Source: Syntrophomonadaceae bacterium (GTDB lineage Bacteria; Bacillota; Dethiobacteria; DTU022). From it: DNA of 12,131 bases. The notes under the pieces were generated by a model. It made no database searches. It worked only from the letters and a program-made list of their open reading frames with translations, and was not told where the DNA came from. Position numbers and translations under genes: made by a program. Of this stretch, positions 1-7,353 are shown piece by piece; within the stretch, counting starts at the first letter, position 1; each line of letters starts with the position of its first letter. The stretch lies in contig PWMM01000030.1 of the NCBI GenBank assembly GCA_003558195.1, forward strand, positions 1 to 12,131, in the 5' to 3' direction.

Positions 1-2194
1 AAGCGAGGATTTCCTGGCTGCCGATGTTGGAAGTCATGATCAGGATGGTGTTCCTGAAATTAATGGTTCTGCCTTTTCCATCAGTCAGGCGGCCGTCGTC
101 AAGGATCTGCAGCATGGCATTAAATACGTCGTTATGGGCTTTTTCAATTTCATCGAATAAAATGACACTGTAAGGCTTGCGCCTGACGGCTTCAGTTAGC
201 TGTCCGCCTTCTTCATAGCCGACATATCCAGGTGGTGCGCCGATCAGGCGAGATACGGTGTGCTTTTCCATGTACTCTGACATATCAAGGCGGATCATGT
301 TACGCTCGTCATCGAACAGCGCTTCGGCCAGGGTTCTCGCCAGTTCTGTTTTACCCACTCCGGTGGGGCCTAAAAAGATGAAACTGCCTACCGGGCGGTT
401 GGGATCCTTAATGCCGCTGCGCGCCCTCAGGACTGAATCTGCAACGGCTTGCACCGCTTCATCCTGCCCGATAACCCGCTCGTGCAAGATTTCTTCCAGG
501 CGAATAAGCTTTTCACGCTCTCCTTCCAGCAGGCGGCTGACCGGTATACCGGTCCAGCGATTTACCACCTGTGCAATCTCTGCTTCACTGACCTCTTCAT
601 TTAAAAGCATATTTTCTTTCTGTTTTTGAGCCATCTGCTCTTCTTCAGCCTGCAATTTACTCTCCAGCTCATTGAGCTGGCCGTATTTTAACTCGGCGGC
701 CTTGTTAAGATCATATTCTCTTTCGGCTTTTTCAATTTCAGTCCGCACTTCGTCAATTTTTCTCTTCAGGTCCCGTACCCGGGAAATAGACTCTTTTTCA
801 GTTTGCCACTGGGCCTTCATGGCATCAGCCTGGCTGCGCAGGTCGGCAAGTTCTTCCCGCAATTTTTTCAACCGCTCCTGGGAGGCCTGGTCTTTTTCCT
901 TGTTCAGGGCAGCTTCTTCAATTTCGAGCTGCATGACCCGGCGGGTGATTTCATCAAGGGCCGCGGGCATGCTATCGATTTGAGTGCGCAGGTGAGCCGC
1001 CGCTTCATCTACCAGGTCAATGGCCTTGTCAGGCAAAAACCGGTCGCTGATATAGCGGTCCGATAATATGGCGGCTGCTACCAGGGCGCTATCTTGAATG
1101 CGCACCCCGTGGTGCACTTCGTAGCGTTCTTTCAGGCCTCGCAGGATCGATACTGTATCTTCAACCGCGGGTTGATTAATCTGGACCTGCTGAAAACGGC
1201 GTTCCAGGGCGGCGTCTTTTTCTATGTACTTGCGGTATTCACTGATCGTGGTAGCGCCGATACATTGCAATTCTCCTCTTGCCAGCATTGGTTTTAAGAG
1301 GTTACTGGCGTCCATGCCGCCTTCAGCGGCGCCGGCTCCCACCACGGTATGCAGTTCATCGATGAACAGGATGATTTTACCCTCTGCTTCCTGCACTTCT
1401 TTTAGGACCGCCTTTAACCTTTCTTCAAATTCGCCGCGGTATTTAGCTCCCGAGACCAGTGAACCCATGTCAAGGGAGATCACTTTTTTTTCTTTTAAGC
1501 CTTCGGGCACATCGCCGGCTACAATCCTGCGGGCCAGCCCTTCTGCTATGGCAGTTTTGCCCACACCGGGATCTCCTATTAAAACCGGGTTATTCTTAGT
1601 TCTCCTGGATAGTATTTCCATGACCCGGCGGATTTCGTCATCCCTGCCGATAACCGGATCGAGTTTGCCTTTAGACGCCAAATCGGTCAAATCCCTGCCG
1701 TAGCGAAGCAGCGCTTCATAGGTTTCTTCCGGATTATCACTGGTTACCCGTTGCGATCCGCGGATTGTTTTCAGGGAATTAAAGAGGCGGTCGCGGTTTA
1801 AGTTAAACTGGGCCAGCAGTTTTTTTAAATCTTCATCGCCTTCTTCTGTCAAGGCCAGGAGTAAGTGTTCGATACTGACGTAATCATCTTTAAGCTGCCT
1901 GGCTTCTTGATCTGCTTTTGATAAAACACGGGCCAGGCTGGAACTCAATTGCAAAGTTCCTTCATAGCCGGATACTTTTGGGATTTTGTCGAGCAAGGCT
2001 TCCAGATTTTGCTTAAGGATGGCCGGATCGATTCCGGCATGTTCCAAAAACCGGCCGGTTAAGCCTTCCTCCTGATCGAGGAGGGCAGATAGCAGGTGCT
2101 TGGGCCCCACGATCTGATGTCCCCGGTTTACGGCTATTTCCTGGGCCGTGGTTAGTGCTTCTCTCGATTTTGTGGTTAAGCGTTCCAAGTCCAT
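1..2194 (-). CDS. clpB: ATP-dependent disaggregase ClpB (C-terminus beyond window)
   Basis: Hsp100-family ring ATPase that extracts polypeptides from aggregates together with DnaK in the cytoplasm. About 731 residues are visible and the frame is open to the left edge; the family is usually near 860 residues, so roughly the last 130 lie outside. The N-terminal repeat domain begins MDLERLTTKSREAL. The first AAA+ module has Walker A GDPGVGKTAI near residue 206 and Walker B ILFIDELHT. A long charged coiled-coil middle domain (about residues 410-525) separates it from the second module, whose Walker A GPTGVGKTEL lies near residue 610. The full-length coiled coil distinguishes ClpB from ClpC or ClpA. 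The ATG follows the upstream stop by 2 bases, with a GGTGGGTG ribosome site inside that gene's end, so it is the last visible gene of the dnaK operon and probably translationally coupled. No truncation or frameshift is seen. Confidence 0.97.
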   Translation of the reverse strand, partial: MDLERLTTKSREALTTAQEIAVNRGHQIVGPKHLLSALLDQEEGLTGRFLEHAGIDPAILKQNLEALLDKIPKVSGYEGTLQLSSSLARVLSKADQEARQLKDDYVSIEHLLLALTEEGDEDLKKLLAQFNLNRDRLFNSLKTIRGSQRVTSDNPEETYEALLRYGRDLTDLASKGKLDPVIGRDDEIRRVMEILSRRTKNNPVLIGDPGVGKTAIAEGLARRIVAGDVPEGLKEKKVISLDMGSLVSGAKYRGEFEERLKAVLKEVQEAEGKIILFIDELHTVVGAGAAEGGMDASNLLKPMLARGELQCIGATTISEYRKYIEKDAALERRFQQVQINQPAVEDTVSILRGLKERYEVHHGVRIQDSALVAAAILSDRYISDRFLPDKAIDLVDEAAAHLRTQIDSMPAALDEITRRVMQLEIEEAALNKEKDQASQERLKKLREELADLRSQADAMKAQWQTEKESISRVRDLKRKIDEVRTEIEKAEREYDLNKAAELKYGQLNELESKLQAEEEQMAQKQKENMLLNEEVSEAEIAQVVNRWTGIPVSRLLEGEREKLIRLEEILHERVIGQDEAVQAVADSVLRARSGIKDPNRPVGSFIFLGPTGVGKTELARTLAEALFDDERNMIRLDMSEYMEKHTVSRLIGAPPGYVGYEEGGQLTEAVRRKPYSVILFDEIEKAHNDVFNAMLQILDDGRLTDGKGRTINFRNTILIMTSNIGSQEILA

Positions 2195-2196
2195 TT

Positions 2197-2484
2197 TTAT
2201 TCACCCACCTTTTTTCGCAGGGTTAAAATCTCATCCTGCATATTTTCTATTTTATCAAGTAATTCTACGATTACAGCGGCGCCTACTGTGTTAACGCCGA
2301 TATTTCTTTTTAAGCGGAGTATTTTTTTTAATCGCCGCAGGTCTTCAAAGGGAACGGTATCTTCTTCCAATTTTATGATTCCCAGTTCCTGGTATAGCTC
2401 TAAAATTTCAGGATGATATTCCATCCTGAACTTGGTTATATTCTCTCCGGCCTCAGTATGGCAGTGAATGCGAACCAGTTTCAT
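2197..2484 (-). CDS. MerR-type chaperone modulator / HspR-like regulator (CbpM family)
   Basis: Small protein of 95 residues from ATG 2484; a GTG at 2493 would add three residues and overlap the dnaJ stop as GTGA. I prefer the ATG because GGGGAG lies 8 bases before it. The C-terminal half contains LRRLKKILRLKRN followed by IGVNTVGAAVIVELLDKIE and a short coiled coil. The GVN-x2-GA motif before a leucine-rich helix is characteristic of both HspR repressors and CbpM modulators of CbpA. The N-terminal half (HPEILELYQELGII) resembles a degenerate MerR-like helix-turn-helix. Known roles for the family are repression of dnaK operons (HspR) or binding and inhibition of a J-domain protein (CbpM). Here it sits directly after dnaJ and before clpB, the position of hspR in actinobacteria and of dafA in Thermus. 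Whether it binds DNA, the J-protein, or both cannot be read from sequence. Confidence 0.85.
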   Translation of the reverse strand: MKLVRIHCHTEAGENITKFRMEYHPEILELYQELGIIKLEEDTVPFEDLRRLKKILRLKRNIGVNTVGAAVIVELLDKIENMQDEILTLRKKVGE

Positions 2485-2489
2485 GATAA

Positions 2490-3551
2490 TCACTCCCCAC
2501 CTTTCCGCAGCTCATGGAGCTGTCTATAGAGGTTTTTCTCTTCTTCGGTCATGTCGGAGGGGGTGTTGATGACCAACCTGACAAACTGGTCACCACGGCT
2601 TTTTCCTTTTTTCGGGAATCCTTTGCCCCGCAGGCGTAACCTGCTGCCGTTACGACTGTTTGGGGGCACGGTCAGGATGACTTTTCCGTCTAAAGTCTGA
2701 ACCGGGATCTTATCCCCGAATATTGCCTGCTCCGGCCTGATCTCAGCATTAATTTCGATATTGTCTTCTTTTAATTTAAAGAAAGGATGGGGGCGCAGGC
2801 GTACCTTTAAATATAGATCTCCCTTTGGTCCACCTCCGAGGCCCGCTCCGCCTTGTCCTTTAAGGCGGATGCGGCTGCCTTCTTTAACCCCTGCCGGCAC
2901 TCTTACTTCTAAAGTTTTGTCTTCCGGGGTGGCACCGGTTCCACCGCACCGGGCACAAAAGCTTTGCCCTTTAGTTCCTGTGCCTCCACATTCGGCACAA
3001 ACAGCACTGCCGCTGATGCGGATTGATTTAGTAACACCTTTATAGGCTTCTTCAAGGGACAGCTCGATTTCACTTTCTACATCTTCACCTTGCACCGGAC
3101 CACGGCGTCCGGATCTCTGGTTTGAAAAACCGGAGCGGCCGGTTCTTCCCCCGGCACCTGCGGCTGCTCCTTCACCAAAAATAGTCTTGAAAAAGTCGCT
3201 AAAACCGCCTTGGAAGACTTCTTCAAAGCCGCCTCCACCAAAATCACCGGAAGTATAGAAGTGGACTCCTCCCATATCGGGATGGCCTTGTTGGTAACCG
3301 GAAAAATCCTGGCCGTCTTTCCACCTGCTGCCCAGTTGATCGTAACGCTTCCTTTTATCCGGATCTTTTAAAACTTCATAGGCTTCATTAATTTTTTTAA
3401 ATTGTTCTTCAGCCTTTTCCTTTTCACCGGCTGGGTGCAGGTCGGGATGCCACTTGCGGGCCAATTTCCGGTAAGCGCTTTTTATTTCTTTCTCCGAGGC
3501 GTTTCGTTCAACGCCCAGTGTTTCATAGTAATCTTGAAATTTGACAGTCAT
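2490..3551 (-). CDS. dnaJ: DnaJ/CbpA-type J-domain co-chaperone with a single zinc centre
   Basis: Hsp40 co-chaperone that delivers substrates to DnaK and stimulates its ATPase. From the ATG at 3551 it has 353 residues; an ATG at 3557 is only 1 base from GGAGG, while 3551 has a 7-base spacing, so I chose the latter. The J domain covers residues 4-75 with HPD at 35-37. A Gly/Phe-rich linker runs to about 145. Two CxxCxGxG motifs (Cys near 185, 188, 199, 202) form one zinc site, and the two C-terminal beta-barrel domains follow (LEVRVPAGV, then GDKIPVQTLDGKV). Standard DnaJ has four such motifs and two zinc centres, while CbpA has none, so this is an intermediate form. The J domain is of the same type as those adjacent to CbpM-family partners. 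It lies 132 bases after grpE and overlaps the next gene's possible GTG start. Confidence 0.95.
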   Translation of the reverse strand: MTVKFQDYYETLGVERNASEKEIKSAYRKLARKWHPDLHPAGEKEKAEEQFKKINEAYEVLKDPDKRKRYDQLGSRWKDGQDFSGYQQGHPDMGGVHFYTSGDFGGGGFEEVFQGGFSDFFKTIFGEGAAAGAGGRTGRSGFSNQRSGRRGPVQGEDVESEIELSLEEAYKGVTKSIRISGSAVCAECGGTGTKGQSFCARCGGTGATPEDKTLEVRVPAGVKEGSRIRLKGQGGAGLGGGPKGDLYLKVRLRPHPFFKLKEDNIEINAEIRPEQAIFGDKIPVQTLDGKVILTVPPNSRNGSRLRLRGKGFPKKGKSRGDQFVRLVINTPSDMTEEEKNLYRQLHELRKGGE

Positions 3552-3683
3552 ACCCATTCCTCCAACTGCAGCAATTTTCCTCCCGGAGCGTTTAATTCGG
3601 TTTTATTTATAATTTATACATTCAACCTATGTTTCTCAGCTTTCACGTGCTGGATCGCCCCGGGAGCTGGCTTTTACCTGTTT

Positions 3684-4337
3684 TTAATTGTGATTATTAC
3701 CATCAAGGCTATTGTTACCATTTGTATCTTCAGGGTTTTCAGTATCCGGTTTTCGGGCTACCATCACCCGGGCCGGTTTAAGCAAAATATCGTGCAACCG
3801 ATAGCCCGGGCTGATCTCTTCGCAAACGCAGCCGTCGTCATACTGCTGTGTTTCCAGGTAACCGATGCCTTCTTGTTCTTCAGGATCAAAGGGCAGGCCC
3901 AGGCATTCAACCGGCCTGACTCCATGTTTATGTAAAAGATCTTTTAGCTGCCTGGCCATGATTTTAATTCCTTCAGCTGCGGCAGGATCTTGAACCTGTT
4001 TTTTGGCTTGATCAAAGTAGTCAAGAAAAGTCAGCAGGTCTTCAATAATCTCCTTTTTGGCGTAAATGCGCTTTGCCTCCACTTCGCGCTCCATTCTTTT
4101 ACGATAGTTATCAAAATCAGCCCGGGTACGCAGGTGCCGTTGTTTTTCTTCATCCAGTTCCCTGCGTAGCGTTGCGATTGTTTCTTCCCGGGCATCTAGG
4201 TGATCAAAACCTTCCTCATTAGAGGTTTGCTGGTCCTCCTGGGATTTATTCTCCTGCTTATTGTTGTTATAATGATTATTTTGTTTTTCCCAGCTGAGAT
4301 TGTAATCATTCCAGTTATTCTTGTTTCCATTCATCAT
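3684..4337 (-). CDS. grpE: Nucleotide exchange factor GrpE
   Basis: GrpE dimers release ADP from DnaK and reset the chaperone cycle; cytoplasmic. 217 residues from ATG 4337, chosen because GGAGG lies 7 bases before it; an in-frame ATG at 4355 lies upstream of that site and is unlikely. The N-terminus is Asn/Gln-rich and low complexity (NGNKNNWNDYNLSWEKQNN and similar). A long charged coiled coil with the hallmark ADFDNYRKR follows, and then the compact beta domain that inserts into DnaK, ending GYRLHDILLKPARVMVARK. The C-terminal tail is again Asn-rich, which is unusual but is probably disordered. It is the second gene of the operon, 95 bases after dnaK, with two hairpins in the gap. GrpE identity is secure from the central and C-terminal motifs. 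Confidence 0.96.
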   Translation of the reverse strand: MMNGNKNNWNDYNLSWEKQNNHYNNNKQENKSQEDQQTSNEEGFDHLDAREETIATLRRELDEEKQRHLRTRADFDNYRKRMEREVEAKRIYAKKEIIEDLLTFLDYFDQAKKQVQDPAAAEGIKIMARQLKDLLHKHGVRPVECLGLPFDPEEQEGIGYLETQQYDDGCVCEEISPGYRLHDILLKPARVMVARKPDTENPEDTNGNNSLDGNNHN

Positions 4338-4366
4338 TTTTATACCTCCAAGCATTAACCTTGAAA

Positions 4367-4397
4367 GGGAAGGGCCCGTTTTAAAGAGCCGCTTCCC
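4367..4397 (-). other. Stem-loop before grpE (candidate mRNA processing or stability element)
   Basis: Inverted repeat GGGAAG / CTTCCC with an inner GGC / GCC pairing separated by one bulged base; the loop is about 12 bases. It lies in the dnaK-grpE gap, 30 bases upstream of the grpE start, and has no U-run on either strand, so it is not a normal terminator. Stem-loops between dnaK-operon genes are known to give unequal mRNA stability and protein ratios; that role here is inference. Confidence 0.45.
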
Positions 4398-4412
4398 GTT
4401 TAAAGGTCATTT

Positions 4413-4431
4413 ACCGTTAGAGGTTAACGGT
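4413..4431 (-). other. Perfect stem-loop immediately after the dnaK stop codon
   Basis: ACCGTTA and TAACGGT form a perfect 7-bp stem around a 5-base loop, starting one base after the dnaK stop. There is no U-run beyond it on the coding strand, so it more likely protects the dnaK message from 3' decay or causes partial attenuation than terminates fully. The role is inferred from position only. Confidence 0.5.
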
Positions 4432-4432
4432 T

Positions 4433-6331
4433 TTATTGTTCTTCATAGTCGGCGTCAACAACATCGTCATCACTGCTTCCGCTGCCCTGGGACTGTTGTG
4501 CAGCACCTTGATCACCGCTGCCAGAAGCTGTTTTCTGGTATGCCTGTTCCGACAGGGCATGGGCTGCCTGCTGCAGCTCGTTTTTCAAGTTGCGGATCTT
4601 TTCGATGGGCTCATTGTTCTTGATCGCTTCTCGTAAATCGTTCACCAGTTGTTCGATTTTACCCTTATCTTCAACAGGCAGGCTGTCTCCAAGATCTTTA
4701 ACCTGGCGTTCAACCTGGTAAGCCATGCTATCAGCTTCGTTTCTTTCTTCTATTTCCTGGCGGCGTTTTTTATCTTCATCGCTGTATTGTTCTGCTTCGT
4801 TAACCATCCTATCAATTTCGTTTTGCTCAAGGTTGGTTGAGCCGCTGATGGTAATGGATTGTTCCTTGCCGCTGCCCTTATCTTTGGCACTGACATTTAA
4901 AATACCATTGGCATCGATGTCAAAAGTAACTTCAATCTGCGGCATGCCTCGCTGGGCGGGTGGAATTCCTTCCAGCTTAAACTGCCCCAGGGATCGGTTG
5001 TCTTTTGCCATTTCCCGCTCACCTTGCAAAATATGGATATCAACAGCAGGCTGATTGTCTTCTGCTGTGGAGAAGACTTCGCTATGCCGGGTCGGTATGG
5101 TGCTGTTGCGTTCGATGATTTTAGTCATTACACCACCCAGGGTTTCCACACCTAAGGATAGTGGGGTAACGTCTAGCAAGACTACATCATCCATTTCTCC
5201 GCCCAGCACACCGGCCTGTATTGCTGCTCCCAGGGCGACAACTTCATCGGGGTTAACGCTCTGGTTAGGGTCTTTACCGATCAGTTCCTTGACCAGCTTT
5301 TGCACTGCCGGGATGCGGGTAGAACCCCCGACCAGTATAATCTCGTCTATATCTTTTTCGCTTAACTTGGCATCTGCTATGGCATCTTTGATCGGTTGAC
5401 GGCAGCGCTCGACCAAATGATGAGTCAGGTCCTCGAACTTGGCTCTGCTTAACTTGGTGTCCAGGTGTTTGGGCCCACTGGCATCAGCGGTAATAAAAGG
5501 CACACTGATCTGGGTTTCCATGGTTGAAGACAGCTCAATTTTAGCCTTTTCTGATGCTTCAATTAACCGCTGCAAGGCCTGCCTGTCCTCTCGCAGGTCG
5601 ATACCCTGGTCTTTCTTAAATTCTTCAGCAAGGTGATCGACAATTACTTTGTCAAAATTATCTCCACCCAGGTGTGTATCTCCGTGAGTAGATTTAACTT
5701 CGAAAACGCCTTCCCCTACTTCAAGGATGGAAACGTCGAAAGTTCCTCCGCCCAGGTCGAATACCAGGATGGTTTCATTTGATTTTTTATCAAGACCGTA
5801 AGCCATGGAGGCCGCTGTCGGTTCGTTAATGATTCGCAGGACGTTTAACCCGGCAATTTTGCCGGCATCTTTGGTTGCCTGGCGCTGAGCGTCATTAAAA
5901 TAGGCTGGTACTGTAATTACAGCATCGGTAATTTTTTCACCCAGGTGGGCGGAAGCATCATCCACCAGCTTTCTCAGGACCATCGCCGAAATTTCCTCGG
6001 GTGCATACTGCTTATCGTCGATCTTAAAACGAACAGCATTATTGGGTCCGGCTTCTACAATATAAGGTACATTTTTACGTTCTGCTTCCACTTCATCATA
6101 TTTTCGTCCTATAAAGCGTTTTACCGAGAACAGAGTCCTTTCCGGGTTAAGAGCGGCCTGCCTCCTGGCAACCTGACCGATTAACCTTTCTCCACTGTCT
6201 TTTTTAAATGCCACAACCGAGGGAGTAGTCCTGGCTCCCTCTGCATTGGTTATAATCTCGGATTTGCCGCCTTCAATAGCTGCTATAGCGGAAAATGTTG
6301 TTCCAAGGTCTATACCTATCGCTTTACCCAT
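4433..6331 (-). CDS. dnaK: Hsp70 chaperone DnaK (with diderm-type insertion)
   Basis: ATP-driven cytoplasmic chaperone, 632 residues, full length. The nucleotide-binding domain starts GIDLGTTFSAIA (residues 6-17), has VFDLGGGTFDVSIL near 190-203 and ILVGGSTRIPAV near 332-343. The interdomain linker VVLLDVTP is near 383-390. The substrate-binding domain and helical lid follow, and the tail ends DDDVVDADYEEQ, the acidic end typical of bacterial DnaK. Between FIG (73-75) and APEEIS (110-115) there is a stretch about 22 residues longer than in Bacillus or Mycobacterium DnaK as I recall those sequences, matching the insertion found in diderm bacteria. The ATG follows GAGGTG with a 7-base spacing. 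It is the first gene of the leftward operon dnaK-grpE-dnaJ-regulator-clpB. No CIRCE (HrcA) site is visible upstream, which fits control by the HspR-like protein encoded in the operon. Confidence 0.98.
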   Translation of the reverse strand: MGKAIGIDLGTTFSAIAAIEGGKSEIITNAEGARTTPSVVAFKKDSGERLIGQVARRQAALNPERTLFSVKRFIGRKYDEVEAERKNVPYIVEAGPNNAVRFKIDDKQYAPEEISAMVLRKLVDDASAHLGEKITDAVITVPAYFNDAQRQATKDAGKIAGLNVLRIINEPTAASMAYGLDKKSNETILVFDLGGGTFDVSILEVGEGVFEVKSTHGDTHLGGDNFDKVIVDHLAEEFKKDQGIDLREDRQALQRLIEASEKAKIELSSTMETQISVPFITADASGPKHLDTKLSRAKFEDLTHHLVERCRQPIKDAIADAKLSEKDIDEIILVGGSTRIPAVQKLVKELIGKDPNQSVNPDEVVALGAAIQAGVLGGEMDDVVLLDVTPLSLGVETLGGVMTKIIERNSTIPTRHSEVFSTAEDNQPAVDIHILQGEREMAKDNRSLGQFKLEGIPPAQRGMPQIEVTFDIDANGILNVSAKDKGSGKEQSITISGSTNLEQNEIDRMVNEAEQYSDEDKKRRQEIEERNEADSMAYQVERQVKDLGDSLPVEDKGKIEQLVNDLREAIKNNEPIEKIRNLKNELQQAAHALSEQAYQKTASGSGDQGAAQQSQGSGSSDDDVVDADYEEQ

Positions 6332-6371
6332 AATTATTCACCTCAATCCTTTCCATTATTATCATATTGAT

Positions 6372-6385
6372 GGATCTAGCGATCC
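6372..6385 (-). other. Small stem-loop in the dnaK leader
   Basis: GGATC-TAGC-GATCC, a perfect 5-bp stem with a 4-base loop, about 40 bases upstream of the dnaK start and therefore probably within its 5' leader. It may stabilise the message or act as a minor thermosensitive structure; it does not cover the ribosome binding site. Weak evidence. Confidence 0.3.
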
Positions 6386-6475
6386 GGGGCGGCCCTCTTT
6401 TTAAAATAATTCGGTTTACGAGCCTGCCCCAAGCTTTATAAAATTTTGTTATATAACACTTGTTTTTAGATCAGT

Positions 6476-6537
6476 TCTTACTTGACCACCGGGTCTGCTC
6501 AAACTGCTGGCTATTGCAATTTATCTTACTCACCGGG
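6476..6537. promoter_or_regulatory. Repeated bipartite motif and HAIR-like inverted repeat upstream of dnaK
   Basis: On the plus strand, TCTTACT-CACCGGG occurs at 6524-6537, and again at 6476-6493 with four bases (tgac) inserted between the halves. The insertion creates an imperfect inverted repeat, CTTGACC (6481-6487) and GCTCAAA (6497-6503), with a 9-base spacer. The HspR operator HAIR has consensus CTTGAGT-N7-ACTCAAG; this site keeps the TTGA/TCAA core but with a spacing 2 bases longer. As an HspR-like gene lies in the operon, this is the best operator candidate upstream of dnaK, but the match is only partial and no promoter was firmly placed beside it. Confidence 0.35.
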
Positions 6538-6851
6538 CCAGCTGTTCTGTTTTAAAGAAAACAGTTAACTCTTTTTTTATGTATTACCAGTCTGTTGATA
6601 AAACTTGATTAATCTATTTTTTTTAAATCAAATTTCACCAGTTCAGCTTTAAGTTTGACCCGGGACTTTCTTTGTTAATGCTCTTAATATCTTTCCCGCT
6701 GGTTTCTATCCTTATTTTCCAGTTTGCTTAAGTTTTATAGCGGTATTTTTAAATTTTTGATTTCTACTTCCTTCAGTTAACTTTGTGTTGCGATGCATTA
6801 AACGTTGTCAGCCACTGTTACTAAAAGGTTATTTAGATTTTTCCCAGCCCA

Positions 6852-6893
6852 GGCCCGGCCGGGTATTGCTGAACAGGAATCGCCGACCGGGCC
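6852..6893 (-). terminator. GC-rich stem-loop downstream of the rubredoxin-domain gene
   Basis: GGCCCGG (6852-6858) pairs with CCGGGCC (6887-6893), and CGG with CCG continues the stem after one mismatch; the loop is about 20 bases. It lies about 70 bases after the stop of the leftward gene ending at 6965, so it could end that transcript, but it is not followed by a U-run (AAAAA comes instead). It may be a 3' stabilising structure rather than an intrinsic terminator. Confidence 0.35.
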
Positions 6894-6964
6894 CCAAAAC
6901 CATCTCTTTTGAACACCTTGCTAAATATTTTGTGGTTATGTTCTTATTAATTAGGCTTTTCCCC

Positions 6965-7327
6965 TTAATCCATGGTCCCGTCGCTTGCTACCTTAACCCA
7001 GATACAATCACTGGCATGTCCGGCCAACTCTTCCTTGATCTTGTTATGAATTTCTTCCATGTCTTTCTTGGTCTGGTTAAAAATTTGATTACAGCCATCA
7101 TCAAGGTTTAAATCGATTCCTTCCTGGGCCAGGCTGCTCACCTTTTCTAAATGCTCATAGATTTGTGCGTATTTTTCCCTGGTTAACAAGGCATCACGCA
7201 TCATTTCAGCTTCTTCTTCATCGAGCAGTTCAAATTTTTCCTTCGGTGCCCCGCACTTGGGGCATTCATCGGGAGGCTCTTCGCCTTCATGTAAATAACC
7301 ACAAACCTCGCATCGCCACATCTTCAT
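6965..7327 (-). CDS. Small rubredoxin-domain protein (rubrerythrin-like zinc/iron ribbon)
   Basis: 120 residues. The N-terminus is a rubredoxin-like metal knuckle, MWRCEVCGYLHEG...PDECPKCGAP, with two CxxC pairs (about residues 6-9 and 22-25), the same ribbon found at one end of rubrerythrins. The rest is an acidic helical segment (LLDEEEAEMMRDALLTRE and onward) without the ExxH pairs of a rubrerythrin di-iron site, so oxygen or peroxide reduction cannot be claimed for it. It probably binds Fe or Zn and may act in electron transfer or stress response in an anaerobe. The ATG at 7327 follows AAAGGAG by 9 bases; an in-frame ATG two codons later is too distant. It seems to be a single-gene unit, with a candidate promoter 27 bases upstream and 633 bases to dnaK. 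I do not recognise a named gene. Confidence 0.85.
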   Translation of the reverse strand: MKMWRCEVCGYLHEGEEPPDECPKCGAPKEKFELLDEEEAEMMRDALLTREKYAQIYEHLEKVSSLAQEGIDLNLDDGCNQIFNQTKKDMEEIHNKIKEELAGHASDCIWVKVASDGTMD

Positions 7328-7353
7328 TTAACCGTACTCCTTTCTAACAATAA

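Larger units (their letters stand above)
6332..6964. other. Long intergenic region upstream of dnaK, no convincing gene
   Basis: I find no convincing gene here. The left part should hold the dnaK promoter, but no clear -35/-10 pair stands out; A/T-rich candidates lie around 6435-6460, including a perfect 10-base palindrome GTTATATAAC. Repeated and inverted motifs at 6476-6537 are listed separately. An A/T stem CTGTTTT-AAAG-AAAACAG (6547-6564) followed by seven T (6572-6578) could be a weak rightward terminator. The middle (about 6600-6780) is purine-rich on the minus strand and broken by stops in all minus frames; short readings such as RVKLKAELVKFDLKKID (about 6620-6675) look faintly coding and might be a decayed gene, but nothing supports this beyond composition. 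Confidence 0.5.

Noticed and set aside
6332..6480. CIRCE operator (TTAGCACTC-N9-GAGTGCTAA) upstream of dnaK
   Set aside because: I searched for it by eye on both strands and found nothing resembling either half-site, so HrcA control is not supported.
6785..7111. Rightward open frame of 108 codons
   Set aside because: The second half is antisense to the rubredoxin-domain gene, whose cysteine motif is certain; no ribosome site or family match was seen.
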